This document shows positions 25,354 through 34,105 of a stretch of DNA of 64,000 bases, in pieces. The stretch covers positions 1 through 64,000 of the forward strand of contig NZ_CAAHFN010000050.1 of assembly GCF_900961225.1 (NCBI RefSeq), given 5' to 3'. The translations under genes and the position numbers were made by a program. Source of the DNA: Modicisalibacter radicis. GTDB taxonomy: Bacteria; Pseudomonadota; Gammaproteobacteria; Pseudomonadales; Halomonadaceae. Within the stretch, counting starts at the first letter, position 1, and each line of letters starts with the position of its first letter. The notes under the pieces were generated by a model. The model did not search any database. It saw nothing but the letters and a program-made list of their open reading frames with translations, and had not been told where the DNA came from.

Positions 25354-26196
25354 TCAGCAGTCCAGGTTGTCGAGGATACGCAGGGTCGGCGCCGACTGGT
25401 TGAGCGTGTAGAAATGCAGCCCCGGCGCACCGCCGTCGAGCAGACGCCGACACAGGTTGGACACCACCTCCTCGCCGAATGCCTGGATGCTCGCGCTGTC
25501 GTCGCCGTAGGCCTCGAGCTGCTTGCGAATCCAGCGCGGGATGTCGGCGCCGCAGGCGTCCGAGAAACGCGCCAGCTTGGTGTAGTTGGTGATCGGCATG
25601 ATGCCCGGCACGATCGGCGCCTCGACGCCCAGCGCCCGGGCCCGCTCGACGAAGTGGAAGTACGCCTCGGCACTGAAGAAGTACTGGCTGATCGCCAGGT
25701 CGGCACCGGCCTGCATCTTGCGCGCGAAATTCTGCAGATCGTGCTCGAAGCTCGGCGCCTGGGGGTGCGCCTCGGGATAGGCGGCCACCGCTATCTCGAA
25801 ATGATCGCCGGTCTCGGCACGAATGAACTCGACCAGCTCGTTGGCGTAGCGCAGCTCGCCGACCCCGCCCATCCCCGACGGCAGGTCGCCGCGCAGCGCC
25901 ACCAGGCTGTCTATGCCGTCGGCGCGATAGCCCTCGAGCAACTCGCGCATCTGCGCCTTCTCGCTGCCGATGCACGACAGGTGCGGCGCGGTGGTGATAC
26001 CGCACTCGCGCACCTGCCTGACCGTATTGTGGGTACGCGCCTGGGTCGAGCCGCCGGCGCCATAGGTCACCGAGAAGAAACGCGGCCGGCGTTCGGCCAG
26101 GGCGTCGCGGGCCAGCAAGAGTTTTTCCCGGCCGGCGTCGGTATTGGGGGGAAAGAATTCGAAGCTGATGCCCAGCGGATACTCTCGTGTGCTCAT
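25354..26196 (-). CDS. metF: 5,10-methylenetetrahydrofolate reductase
   Basis: This 280-residue FAD-dependent TIM-barrel enzyme reduces methylene-THF to methyl-THF for methionine synthesis. The sequence has ISFEFFPPNTDAGREKL (catalytic Glu in the FEFFPP strand), the folate/FAD motifs FFSVTYGAGGST and APHLSCIG, LVALRGDLP, and DLAISQYFFSAEAY. It is close to the short bacterial MetF length of about 290. Functionally it feeds the same methyl cycle as ahcY and metK elsewhere in the window, but it is not in an operon with them. Confidence 0.95.
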   Translation of the reverse strand: MSTREYPLGISFEFFPPNTDAGREKLLLARDALAERRPRFFSVTYGAGGSTQARTHNTVRQVRECGITTAPHLSCIGSEKAQMRELLEGYRADGIDSLVALRGDLPSGMGGVGELRYANELVEFIRAETGDHFEIAVAAYPEAHPQAPSFEHDLQNFARKMQAGADLAISQYFFSAEAYFHFVERARALGVEAPIVPGIMPITNYTKLARFSDACGADIPRWIRKQLEAYGDDSASIQAFGEEVVSNLCRRLLDGGAPGLHFYTLNQSAPTLRILDNLDC

Positions 26197-26352
26197 CGGT
26201 CAACCCTTGTCCAGCGCAGTCGGCGTGTTTGGCGGGCCGCAGCGTGCGGCCACTCGATGCAACGCATTGTGCCCGCCGGGCCGAAGGGGAACCAATGAAA
26301 GTTTCGCGCCGCAACTTCAACGCCAGTCATGTTGGGCTTGCCGACCCGCGAT

Positions 26353-27321
26353 TCAGCGCGGATCGACTCTCCCCGGCTGCGCGCAGTCGCCGCCGGTCAG
26401 GCAGGCCTCGCCCTCGACCTGCAGGGTGGCATGGCTGATCGCGAAGCGCTCGTGCAGCAGCGCGTAGGCGTCGCGCAATACGCGATCGTTGTCGGCCTCC
26501 TCGCGAACCACCAGATGCAAACTGAGCAGCGGCTCCTGGGGCGTCAGCCCCCACAGGTGCAGGTCGTGCAGGCCGATGACGCCATCGAGCGACTCCAGCG
26601 CCGCGCGCAACTCGAAGATGTCCACGCCCTCCGGGGTGCCCTCGAGCAGGGTGTGCGCCGAGCGCCGGATGATCTTCCACGCGCCGCGCAGGATCAGCGC
26701 CGCGGCCAGCACCGAGAGCAACGGATCGACGGCATTCCAGCCGGTCGCCATGATCACCAGCGAGGCGACGATCGCCGCCACCGAGCCGAGCAGGTCGCCG
26801 ACCACATGCAGCACCGCACCGCGCAGGTTGATGTTGTCCTGGTCGCCCCGGTGGAGAATCAGGAACACGCCGACATTGACCACGAGCCCGACCACCGCGA
26901 TCACCAGCATCGGCGTGGCCATGACGTCGACCGGGGCGTAGAGACGCCTGATGGCGGCAATGACGATGGCCACCCCGATCGCCAGCAGGGCCAGGCCATT
27001 GACGAACGCCGCCAGTACCTGAAAGCGCTGATAGCCGAAGGTGCGCTGGCGGTCCGGCCGACGATGGCCCAGGCGAAAGGCGAACCAGGCCAGCGCCAGC
27101 GAGGCGGTATCACTGACCATGTGCCCGGCGTCGGCGAGCAGCGCCAGCGAACCGGCCAGCAGCCCGCCGATCACTTCGGCGAACATGAAGCCGCCGGTCA
27201 GCAGCATCGCCAGGCGCACCCGGCGTTCGCTGTCGGCGGTCACCGCGGGTGCATGGTGGTGATCGTGGTCGTGCGAATGGCCGCGGGCGTGGTCATGGGA
27301 CTGAGCGTGATGATGCGCCAT
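26353..27321 (-). CDS. cation diffusion facilitator (Zn/Cd-type) efflux protein
   Basis: This 322-residue CDF exporter has a His-rich N-terminus (MAHHHAQSHDHARGHSHDHD), six membrane spans and the HxxxD pairs of Zn-transporting CDFs in TM2 (HMVSD) and TM5 (HVVGD). The C-terminal cytoplasmic domain has a ferredoxin-like metal-binding fold (VIGLHDLHLWGL). It resembles ZitB/CzcD. The promoter immediately upstream has MerR-family (CadR/PbrR-like) architecture, which argues for induction by Cd, Zn or Pb. No merR-family gene lies next to it. Confidence 0.9.
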   Translation of the reverse strand: MAHHHAQSHDHARGHSHDHDHHHAPAVTADSERRVRLAMLLTGGFMFAEVIGGLLAGSLALLADAGHMVSDTASLALAWFAFRLGHRRPDRQRTFGYQRFQVLAAFVNGLALLAIGVAIVIAAIRRLYAPVDVMATPMLVIAVVGLVVNVGVFLILHRGDQDNINLRGAVLHVVGDLLGSVAAIVASLVIMATGWNAVDPLLSVLAAALILRGAWKIIRRSAHTLLEGTPEGVDIFELRAALESLDGVIGLHDLHLWGLTPQEPLLSLHLVVREEADNDRVLRDAYALLHERFAISHATLQVEGEACLTGGDCAQPGRVDPR

Positions 27322-27350
27322 GCAGCGCTCCGTAGTGTGGATTCATGGCG

Positions 27351-27381
27351 ATTACCTCACCTGTAGCCACTACAGGGTCAA
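27351..27381 (-). promoter_or_regulatory. MerR-family (CadR/PbrR-like) promoter-operator
   Basis: On the minus strand TTGACC (27376-27381) and GGTAAT (27351-27356) are separated by a 19-bp spacer that contains the dyad CTGTAGTGGCTACAG. The elongated spacer with the dyad inside it, and the TTGACCCTGTAGTGGCTACAGG core, match operators of the CadR/PbrR branch. Transcription would start about 20-25 bp before the CDF ATG. Confidence 0.8.
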
Positions 27382-27458
27382 GGCGCGCCCGTTCTCACAC
27401 GGTACTGCCCATCGGCGCGGCGAACAGGCATCATGGCGCTTTTGTCGCGGAGTCACCG

Positions 27459-28388
27459 ATGTCTCAGGCCGATCTCTACCAACCGCTATGGATGCTGCTG
27501 GCGTTCGTCGCCCTGGGCTGGCTGTGTGCCCGCCGGCTGGCGCTCGACCCGCGTCCCATCGCCACCCTGCTGATCTACGTCATCGCCCCGCTGACCTTCT
27601 TCCGCGCCCTGGTGCTCGGCGAGCCGGGGGCCGACGACCTGCTGCTCACCGCCGCGCTGTTTCTGCTGTCGAGCGCCATCGCTCTGCTGGTCGCACGGCT
27701 GGCCCGGCCGTTCTTCGCCGCCGAGGAAAGCGCGCTGCTGGCGTTCTCCTCGGGAACCGGCAACACCGGTTATTTCGGCCTGCCGATCGCCCTGGTGCTG
27801 CTGCCCCCGGAGGGCGTGACCCAGTATCTGTTCTGCCTGCTGGGGATCAACCTGTTCGAGTTCACCGTCGGCTTCTACCTGAGCGCCCGGGGGCGCTTCT
27901 CGGTGCGCCAGAGCCTTTTGCGCATCGCCCGGCTGCCGCTGATCTATACGTTCATCGCCGCGCTGCTGGTCAGCAGCCTCGGCGTGCCGCTACCCGGGGC
28001 GCTGCTCGACGGGCTCGAGTACTTCAAGTACTGCTTCACCGTACTCGGCATGATGATCATCGGCATGACGCTCGGCCGGGTGACCCTGCGCGAGTTCGAT
28101 ACGCGCTTCATCGCCGCCTGCGTGACGATCCGCTATCTCGTCTGGCCGCTGCTCAGCGTCGCCGCGGTGGCGCTGTTGCAGGCTTTCGTGGGGATCGACG
28201 CCACCCTGGCCACGGCGCTGCTGCTGATCGGCGTGGTGCCGATGGCCGCCAACGTGGTGGTGGTCGCCATGGAGCTCAACATTCGTCCCGAGAAAGGCGC
28301 CATCGCGGTGCTGCTGACGACCCTGGCGGCGCCGCTGCTGATTCCGCCCTATCTCGGGGCGCTGCTGGCGCTGGTCGGGCTGGAGTAG
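27459..28388 (+). CDS. AEC-family (auxin efflux carrier-like) permease
   Basis: This 309-residue protein has ten hydrophobic spans in two five-helix halves, with SSGTGNTGYFGLPIAL near residue 95 and TALLLIGVVPMAANVVVVAMEL near 265, both typical of the AEC family, which includes malonate/dicarboxylate carriers. The substrate is unknown. I set the start at ATG 27459 (GGAG upstream); the frame is open 114 bp further, but that part crosses the CDF promoter. It has no obvious partner genes. Confidence 0.8.
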   Translation: MSQADLYQPLWMLLAFVALGWLCARRLALDPRPIATLLIYVIAPLTFFRALVLGEPGADDLLLTAALFLLSSAIALLVARLARPFFAAEESALLAFSSGTGNTGYFGLPIALVLLPPEGVTQYLFCLLGINLFEFTVGFYLSARGRFSVRQSLLRIARLPLIYTFIAALLVSSLGVPLPGALLDGLEYFKYCFTVLGMMIIGMTLGRVTLREFDTRFIAACVTIRYLVWPLLSVAAVALLQAFVGIDATLATALLLIGVVPMAANVVVVAMELNIRPEKGAIAVLLTTLAAPLLIPPYLGALLALVGLE

Positions 28389-28439
28389 CAAAGGCAGGCG
28401 CCACGCGGCCGGCGGGCCGAAACCGGCCCCGGCATTCGA

Positions 28440-29507
28440 CTATGTCGCCTGCCGGCGGATGTCGTCACAGAGGGCCTGGGTCAATTCGCTAGTCGTCGCG
28501 GTTCCCCCCAGATCCTGGGAGTGAACGCCGGTCTGGGTCAGCCGCTCGATCGCCGCCATCAGCCGTTCGGCGGCCGTCGTCTCGCCCAGGTGCTCCAGCA
28601 TCATGACCGCCGTCCAGAAGGCGCCCACCGGGTTGGCGATGCCTTGCCCGGCAATGTCGAACGCCGAGCCATGGATCGGCTCGAACATCGAGGGAAAGGT
28701 GCGCTGTGGGTTGAGGTTGGCGGTCGGCGCGATCCCCAGGCTGCCCGTCAGCGCCGCCGCCAGATCGGAAATGATGTCGGCGTGCAGGTTGGTCGCCACC
28801 ACGGTGTCCAGAGTGTCCGGCTTGAGCACCATGCGCGTGGTCACGGCATCGACGAGCTCACGGTCGGTCTCGACATCAGGATAGTCCCTGGCCACCTCGA
28901 AGAACACTTCGTCCCACAGCACCATGCCGTGTCGCTGAGCGTTGGATTTGGTCACCAGGGTCAGCTTCTTGCGCGACCGGCTTCGGGCCATGTCGAAGGC
29001 GAAGCGATGGATACGCTCCACACCCTTGCGCGAGAAGATCGACACCTCGGTGCCGATCTCGTCCGGCAGGCCGCGATGCACCCGGCCGCCATTGCCGGAG
29101 TACTCGCCTTCGCTGTTCTCGCGGATGATCACCCAGTCGATCCTGTCCGCGCCTTGCAGCCGGCTGTTCACCCCCGGCAGCACCCGGGCCGGGCGCACGT
29201 TGGCATACTGGTCGAACCCCTGGCAGATCGCCAGGCGCAAGTCCCACAGCGAGACGTGATCCGGCACGTCCTGGCTGCCCACTGCGCCGAAATAGATGGC
29301 ATCGAAAGTGGCCAGCTCGGCCAGCCCGCCGTCAGGGATGTAATGGCCATGCTCCCGGTAATGGCGCGAGCTCCAGGGAAAGTCGGTGAACGCGAAGTCC
29401 AGCTCCCCACTCTTTTCCGCCAGCGCCTGAAGAGCCTGCTTGCCGGCCTCGATGACCTCGATTCCGATGCCATCGCCGGGAATCACTGCGATGCTATGTC
29501 TGCGCAT
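28440..29507 (-). CDS. ttuC: tartrate/D-malate dehydrogenase-type enzyme (isopropylmalate dehydrogenase family)
   Basis: This 355-residue member of the isocitrate/isopropylmalate dehydrogenase family has the NAD-linked patterns IAVIPGDGIGIEVI, FGAVGSQDVPDHVSLWDLRL, IIRENSEGEYSGNGGR and the metal-binding Asp in ATNLHADIISDLAAAL. The SLWDLRL segment and EGEYSG are typical of the TtuC/DmlA group, which oxidises tartrate or D-malate. It is the last gene of the tartrate operon, 33 bp after tarD. The ATG at 29507 is preferred to an upstream TTG because AAGGAG lies 8 bp before it. Confidence 0.87.
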   Translation of the reverse strand: MRRHSIAVIPGDGIGIEVIEAGKQALQALAEKSGELDFAFTDFPWSSRHYREHGHYIPDGGLAELATFDAIYFGAVGSQDVPDHVSLWDLRLAICQGFDQYANVRPARVLPGVNSRLQGADRIDWVIIRENSEGEYSGNGGRVHRGLPDEIGTEVSIFSRKGVERIHRFAFDMARSRSRKKLTLVTKSNAQRHGMVLWDEVFFEVARDYPDVETDRELVDAVTTRMVLKPDTLDTVVATNLHADIISDLAAALTGSLGIAPTANLNPQRTFPSMFEPIHGSAFDIAGQGIANPVGAFWTAVMMLEHLGETTAAERLMAAIERLTQTGVHSQDLGGTATTSELTQALCDDIRRQAT

Positions 29508-29526
29508 GGGTGGCGCTCCTTGCTTC

Positions 29527-29541
29527 AAGAAGTAACTTCTT
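29527..29541. repeat. perfect palindrome between tarD and ttuC
   Basis: AAGAAGTAACTTCTT is a perfect 7+1+7 inverted repeat lying between the end of tarD and the ttuC ribosome-binding site. It could be an mRNA hairpin that tunes ttuC expression or a protein site; nothing else identifies it. Confidence 0.5.
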
Positions 29542-30704
29542 TAGAAATGGGCGTTGAAGACCTTCATCAACTCGGCCTTGTCCTCGAAGCCGATCCCCGG
29601 CATGGCCGGAATCGCCACGTAGCCATTCTCGACCGGCGTGGAATCGGCGAAACCGCCGAAGGGCGCAAAGACCCGAGGATAGGATTCGTTGCCGCCCAGC
29701 TTGAGACCGGCGGCAATATTGAGGGCAAACTGATGCCCACCGTGGGGAATGCACTGGCGAGTCGACCAGCCGCGAATATGCAATTCGTCCAGCATGCGCA
29801 GATATTCCACCAGCCCGTACGACAGCACCGGGTCCATCTGCAGGATGTCGCGATCGGGACGCATGCCGCCATGGCGCAGCAGGTTGCGCACGTCCTGGTG
29901 GGAGAACAGGTTCTCCCCCGTGGCGGTCGGGCCGGCATAGTGCTCGCATAGCTGGCGCTGCAGGGCGTAGTCGAGCGGGTCGCCGGCCTCCTCGTACCAG
30001 CGCACCCCGAAGGGGGCCAGGCCATCGGCGAAGGCTAGCGTGTCCTGCAGACCAAAACGGCCATTGGCATCCACCGCCAGGCGCGACGCCTCGCCCACGA
30101 CCTCGAGTGCCGCCTCGACGCGCGGCAAGTCTTCTTCCAGCGGTACTCCGCCGATTTTCATCTTGGTGGCCACGTAGCCCATCTCCAGGTAATCGCGCAT
30201 CTCTTCCTGGAGACCCTGGATTTCCTTGCCGGGATGGTAATAGCCGCCGGCGGCATAGACCGAGACGCGGCGATCTGCCTCGCCGTCACCGAAGCGTTCG
30301 GCCAGCAGCTGCGCCAACGGCTTGTTCTCGACCTTGGCCACGATGTCCCAGATCGCCATGTCGATGATCCCCACCGCCACCGAGCGCTCCCCGTGGCCGC
30401 CCGGCTTCTCGTTGGCCATCACCGTCGCCCAGACCCTGAACGGATCGAGATTGCGGCCACTGTCATCGAGCAACGACGCCGGGTCCGCCTCCCTCAGGCG
30501 CGGCAGGAAACGCTCCCGCAGCAGGCCGCTCTGGGCATAGCGTCCGTTCGAGTTGAAGCCGTAGCCCACGACCTGGCGGCCATCGACCCTGGCGTCGGTG
30601 TAGATCGCCAGGATGGAGACATCCATCCTGGCGAACGAGATATAGGCATTGGCAATGTCGGAGGCGATGGAAACCCGCGCCTCCTTGATGTCAACAATAC
30701 GCAT
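29541..30704 (-). CDS. tarD: D-tartrate dehydratase (enolase superfamily)
   Basis: This 387-residue enolase-superfamily enzyme matches the D-tartrate dehydratase group. The catalytic residues fall one position before those I recall for the Bradyrhizobium enzyme: Lys183 in KMKIGG, metal ligands Asp212 (VDANGRF), Glu238 (YEEAGDPLDY) and Glu264 (TGENLFS), and His321 in PHGGHQ. The reaction is D-tartrate to oxaloacetate and water. The start ATG at 30704 has GGAAG upstream. It sits between a TTT transporter and a tartrate dehydrogenase-type gene, which supports the substrate call. Confidence 0.92.
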   Translation of the reverse strand: MRIVDIKEARVSIASDIANAYISFARMDVSILAIYTDARVDGRQVVGYGFNSNGRYAQSGLLRERFLPRLREADPASLLDDSGRNLDPFRVWATVMANEKPGGHGERSVAVGIIDMAIWDIVAKVENKPLAQLLAERFGDGEADRRVSVYAAGGYYHPGKEIQGLQEEMRDYLEMGYVATKMKIGGVPLEEDLPRVEAALEVVGEASRLAVDANGRFGLQDTLAFADGLAPFGVRWYEEAGDPLDYALQRQLCEHYAGPTATGENLFSHQDVRNLLRHGGMRPDRDILQMDPVLSYGLVEYLRMLDELHIRGWSTRQCIPHGGHQFALNIAAGLKLGGNESYPRVFAPFGGFADSTPVENGYVAIPAMPGIGFEDKAELMKVFNAHF

Positions 30705-30744
30705 GTTTGCTTCCTGTCTTGTGGCCAAGAGGGTGACTGAGCGA

Positions 30745-31200
30745 TCACGACCAGATACCGGACGGTAGCCTGACGTTCAGCACCTGCGTGAAGGCGAGGT
30801 AGAACACGCCGATCAGAACCGCGATGATCGGCACCCACTGCGCGAGGCGTCGCATCGATACGGCCCCTTCCACGCTCGCCAGGTACCAGGTCAGGCCGAA
30901 GAAAACGAAGGCTGTCGCCACCAGGAATCCCAGCAGGTCGATGGCGTACCACCAGGCGAACAGGATGGCGATCATGATCACCAGGCGTCGCGGGCTGCCC
31001 TCGATGGTGATCTCGCGCGCCGCCGGCCGGGTAAACGCCTTGACGATCAGCGCCAGGGACAACGCGACGGTGATCACCAGGATGGCGCGGGGAAATATGA
31101 TGCTCAGGCGGCCCATGCCCTCGCGCGGGAACCACAGGACGGCGGCGAACAGCAAGCCGAAGAGCCCCGCGGCGAAGTCGGTGTTGAGTCGCAGGGTCAT
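30745..31200 (-). CDS. tctB: TTT-family small membrane subunit (TctB), tartrate operon
   Basis: This 151-residue protein has four membrane spans and TctB-like layout. Its ATG overlaps the tctA stop (ATGA). Here the gene order is tctC-tctA-tctB, while the other TTT cluster at 13.2-16.2 kb is tctC-tctB-tctA, so the two systems are not a recent duplication. Confidence 0.82.
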   Translation of the reverse strand: MTLRLNTDFAAGLFGLLFAAVLWFPREGMGRLSIIFPRAILVITVALSLALIVKAFTRPAAREITIEGSPRRLVIMIAILFAWWYAIDLLGFLVATAFVFFGLTWYLASVEGAVSMRRLAQWVPIIAVLIGVFYLAFTQVLNVRLPSGIWS

Positions 31201-32738
31201 GACGGCTTCTCCTCGTCCGGGTCGACCTTGGCCATCCGGCCGCTGCGCTCCAGCCAGCCCGGCAACAGGGTGGTCGCGACACTCAACGCCACCAGGCAGG
31301 CCAGCACGATCGACAGCGGGTTGGCGACCAGCCGCAGCCAGGGTATCGGGTCGACAACGGCTGTCAGCATGGTCTGCACATAGCCTTTCTCGGCGATGAC
31401 GCCCAGAATCATCCCCAGCACGATGGGCGCCGCCTGGATGCCGATCAGACGCAGGAAATACCCCGCCGAGCCCAATAACAGCATGATGAACACGTCGGTC
31501 ATGCTGTTGCGCAGTGCATAGGTCCCCAGGATGGTGACCATGGCGATGCTCGGCAGCAGGAAGTAGAACGGCGTCTTGACCACCACGCGATGAATCAGGC
31601 GCCCGCCAAGCAGGCCGACCGGCAGCAGGAACATGGCCGCGAAGCCCATCGAGAGGATGAAGCCATTGGTCAGCACCCCGGTTTCGGTGAACAGATCCAG
31701 CCCCGGGCGCAGGCCATGCATGAGCAGCACGCCAAGAATGATGGCATCCGGTGGCGCGCCGGGGATGCCCAGGGTCAGCAACGGCACCATGCTGCCGGCC
31801 ACCATGACGTTGTTGCTCGACTCCGAGGCGATCACGCCATCGACGTTGCCCTTGCCGAACGACGACGGGTCCCTGGAGAAACGGCGGGCCTCGTTGTAGG
31901 CCACCAGGCTGGTGACGTTGCCCCCCGCACCCGGGATGATGGCGATGATCTGGCCGATGATGCAGGAACGGATCAGATTGACCGGCTTGCCGAAGATATG
32001 CCGACCCATGCGCATGATGGCCGAGCCCGCGCCGCCCTCAAGCTTGCCGCTTGCCGGCAACGCACCCCGGCCCTGGGCCGCCATCGAGATCAGCTCGGGA
32101 ACCACGAACAGCCCGATCAGGGCGACGATCAGCTCGATGCCGCCCTGCAGCGCCGGTATGCCGAAGATGAAGCGGGTCTCGCCACCGATCGGCGAGACCC
32201 CGATGGTGCTCAACAGCATGCCGATGCAGCCACCGAGCAATCCCTTGAGCAGCGACCCGCTCGACAGGCTGGCCACCAGGGTCAGACCCAGCAGCGCCAC
32301 CCAGAACATCTCCGCCGGCCCGAAAACCACGGCGAGCCTCGCCAGGGGCGGCGCCAGCAACAGCAGGAAGGTCACCCCGATGATGCCCCCGACCACCGAG
32401 GCAATGGTCGCGGCGGCCAGGGCTTCGTAGGCGCGCCCCTGGCGCGCCATGGGATACCCATCGAACGTCGTGGCGATCGACGACGGCGTTCCGGGGGTGT
32501 TGATCAGGATGGCGGTAAAGGCGCCGCCGTAGATGGCGCCCATGTAGACCGCCCCCAGCGCCATCAGGCCCTGCAGGGGCGACATCGTGAAGGTGAACGG
32601 CAGCAGCACCGCCAGCGCCATGGTTGCCGTCAACCCCGGCAGGGCGCCGATGAACAATCCTGCCGTCACCCCGGCCAGGATCGTGACGAGCCCTTCGAGC
32701 GTCAGGATCGAGAACAGGGCTTCCAGTAACATGTCCAT
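31197..32738 (-). CDS. tctA: TTT-family large membrane subunit (TctA), tartrate operon
   Basis: This 513-residue polytopic permease has TctA signatures: GALPGLTATMALAVLLPFTF, YGGAFTAILINTPGTPSSIATT, and IIAIIPGAGGNVTSLVAYNEA with ASESSNNVMVAGS and TLGIPGAPPDAIIL. The chosen ATG (MDMLLEAL) has TGGAG upstream; the longer frame is non-homologous. By context it imports tartrate. Confidence 0.92.
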   Translation of the reverse strand: MDMLLEALFSILTLEGLVTILAGVTAGLFIGALPGLTATMALAVLLPFTFTMSPLQGLMALGAVYMGAIYGGAFTAILINTPGTPSSIATTFDGYPMARQGRAYEALAAATIASVVGGIIGVTFLLLLAPPLARLAVVFGPAEMFWVALLGLTLVASLSSGSLLKGLLGGCIGMLLSTIGVSPIGGETRFIFGIPALQGGIELIVALIGLFVVPELISMAAQGRGALPASGKLEGGAGSAIMRMGRHIFGKPVNLIRSCIIGQIIAIIPGAGGNVTSLVAYNEARRFSRDPSSFGKGNVDGVIASESSNNVMVAGSMVPLLTLGIPGAPPDAIILGVLLMHGLRPGLDLFTETGVLTNGFILSMGFAAMFLLPVGLLGGRLIHRVVVKTPFYFLLPSIAMVTILGTYALRNSMTDVFIMLLLGSAGYFLRLIGIQAAPIVLGMILGVIAEKGYVQTMLTAVVDPIPWLRLVANPLSIVLACLVALSVATTLLPGWLERSGRMAKVDPDEEKPS

Positions 32739-32838
32739 GAGCCAACTCCACTGAATGCATGACGCGCATCGGATGAACGGCCGGCACCCGACCCTGCAGC
32801 CCATAAGGCGCACAGGGTCGAGAACGCATCACGTTGCG

Positions 32839-33798
32839 TTATTGGTTGGCTTTGGCTTCTTCGAGGATCGGCTGGTAAGCCGACTTGAGTTGCTGCATGA
32901 CCTCGTCCACTTCGTCACCGGTGATATCGGTCATGACGAAGCCGAGCGGCTCCTGCTTTTCGGCGATGCGCTCGTTGGTCTTCGCAAACGCCTCTTGCAG
33001 CGTATTGACGATCTCGTCCGGCGTCCCCTTGGGCACGGCTACGCCACGATAGGCGCCACCGACGATGTCATAGCCCAGTTCCTTGAACGTCGCCACATCC
33101 GGTAGCGCGGGCACGCGTTCTTCCGAGGCCACGGCCAGGACGCGTGCGTTGTCCTGCATCTGCACGCCGAGCATCGAATAGTTGAAGATGCCCGACACAT
33201 GGTTCCCCTGTACCGCCGCCGGCAGCGGTCCCGTGCCGGTAAACGGGATATAGGTGATATCGATGTCGGCCTCTCTTTCGAGACGCAGGGCGCCCAGATG
33301 GTTGGCGCTGAATGTCCCGCTGCCGCCCAGCGTCACCGCCTGGGGATTTTCCTTGGCGTACTGGACAAGGTCGTCGAGCGTCTTGAACTGGCTGTCCTTG
33401 GGAACGATCAAGGCATTGGGCGTGGTGTGGAAAAAGGTCACGATCTTCCAGTTGTCTGTCTCGTAACCGGCATTTTCACGCATGATCGGCTGGGCAATGA
33501 TATGCGGGATGTTCACCCCGATCATCTCGTACCCCGTCGGCTCGGCACTGTTCTGGAACTCGCTCCAGCCGACGGCGCCCCCGCCGCCGGGGCGGTGATT
33601 GACGTTGACCTCGACCCCCAGGATCTCTTCCAGGTGAGGCTCCTGGAAGCGCGCGGTAACGTCGGACTCGCCGCCCGGGTCGAACGGAATCGTGTAGGTG
33701 ATGGGTTGTTCGGGATACTCGGCGAGGGCGATGCCCGGCATGCCCAGCGCAGCCAGCAGTGACAGCGATCCCACCCAGCGCGTTGCGGTGAGTTTCAT
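32839..33798 (-). CDS. tctC: TTT-family periplasmic binding protein (TctC), tartrate operon
   Basis: This 319-residue TctC/Bug-type binding protein has a signal peptide (residues about 1-25, ending GIALA), ITYTIPFDPGGESDVTARF as the substrate loop, and HRPGGGGAVGWSEF. The Asp-rich PFDPGGESD loop differs from PFAAGGAVD in the other TctC of the window, in line with a different ligand. It is the first gene of the tartrate operon; the ATG has AAGGAGC upstream. Confidence 0.9.
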   Translation of the reverse strand: MKLTATRWVGSLSLLAALGMPGIALAEYPEQPITYTIPFDPGGESDVTARFQEPHLEEILGVEVNVNHRPGGGGAVGWSEFQNSAEPTGYEMIGVNIPHIIAQPIMRENAGYETDNWKIVTFFHTTPNALIVPKDSQFKTLDDLVQYAKENPQAVTLGGSGTFSANHLGALRLEREADIDITYIPFTGTGPLPAAVQGNHVSGIFNYSMLGVQMQDNARVLAVASEERVPALPDVATFKELGYDIVGGAYRGVAVPKGTPDEIVNTLQEAFAKTNERIAEKQEPLGFVMTDITGDEVDEVMQQLKSAYQPILEEAKANQ

Positions 33799-33924
33799 TG
33801 GCGTGCTCCTTGTATTTATGTGGTCTGGCGTTCGCGCTCCGTGTGATTGTTCTTGTCGCAGTACCACGGAGCGGATGAGGCGTAGCCAAACGCCAACGGC
33901 AGGCGCTACGACTCGACACTTCTG

Positions 33925-33952
33925 AGGCTAGCCAACCTGTAAAATCTGTCAA
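33925..33952 (-). promoter_or_regulatory. promoter of the tartrate operon
   Basis: On the minus strand TTGACA (33947-33952) is followed after 16 bp by TAGCCT (33925-33930), giving a leader of about 120 nt to tctC. The -35 is perfect and the -10 is weak, as expected of an activated or repressible promoter. Confidence 0.55.
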
Positions 33953-34074
33953 TCAACCAGCCATAGACCTTCGTCTGAAACAAGCCGAATGTACTCCACC
34001 GAGATTCGACCCATAATTTAATTCTATTAAATCAGTAACTTATACGGGATAAAGGGAAAGTGTCGCTTTTTCGA

Positions 34075-34087
34075 CTTGTCATACAAG
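34075..34087. promoter_or_regulatory. GntR/FadR-type operator upstream of the tartrate operon
   Basis: CTTGTCATACAAG is a 5+3+5 inverted repeat that fits the TnGTnnnACnA pattern bound by FadR-group GntR proteins. It lies between the gntR stop (34106) and tctC. The flanking 33950-34070 stretch is A/T-rich. The distance of about 120 bp from the -35 candidate means either a second promoter exists or the site acts at a distance. Confidence 0.6.
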
Positions 34088-34105
34088 CAATGAGGAGTTG
34101 CCGTA

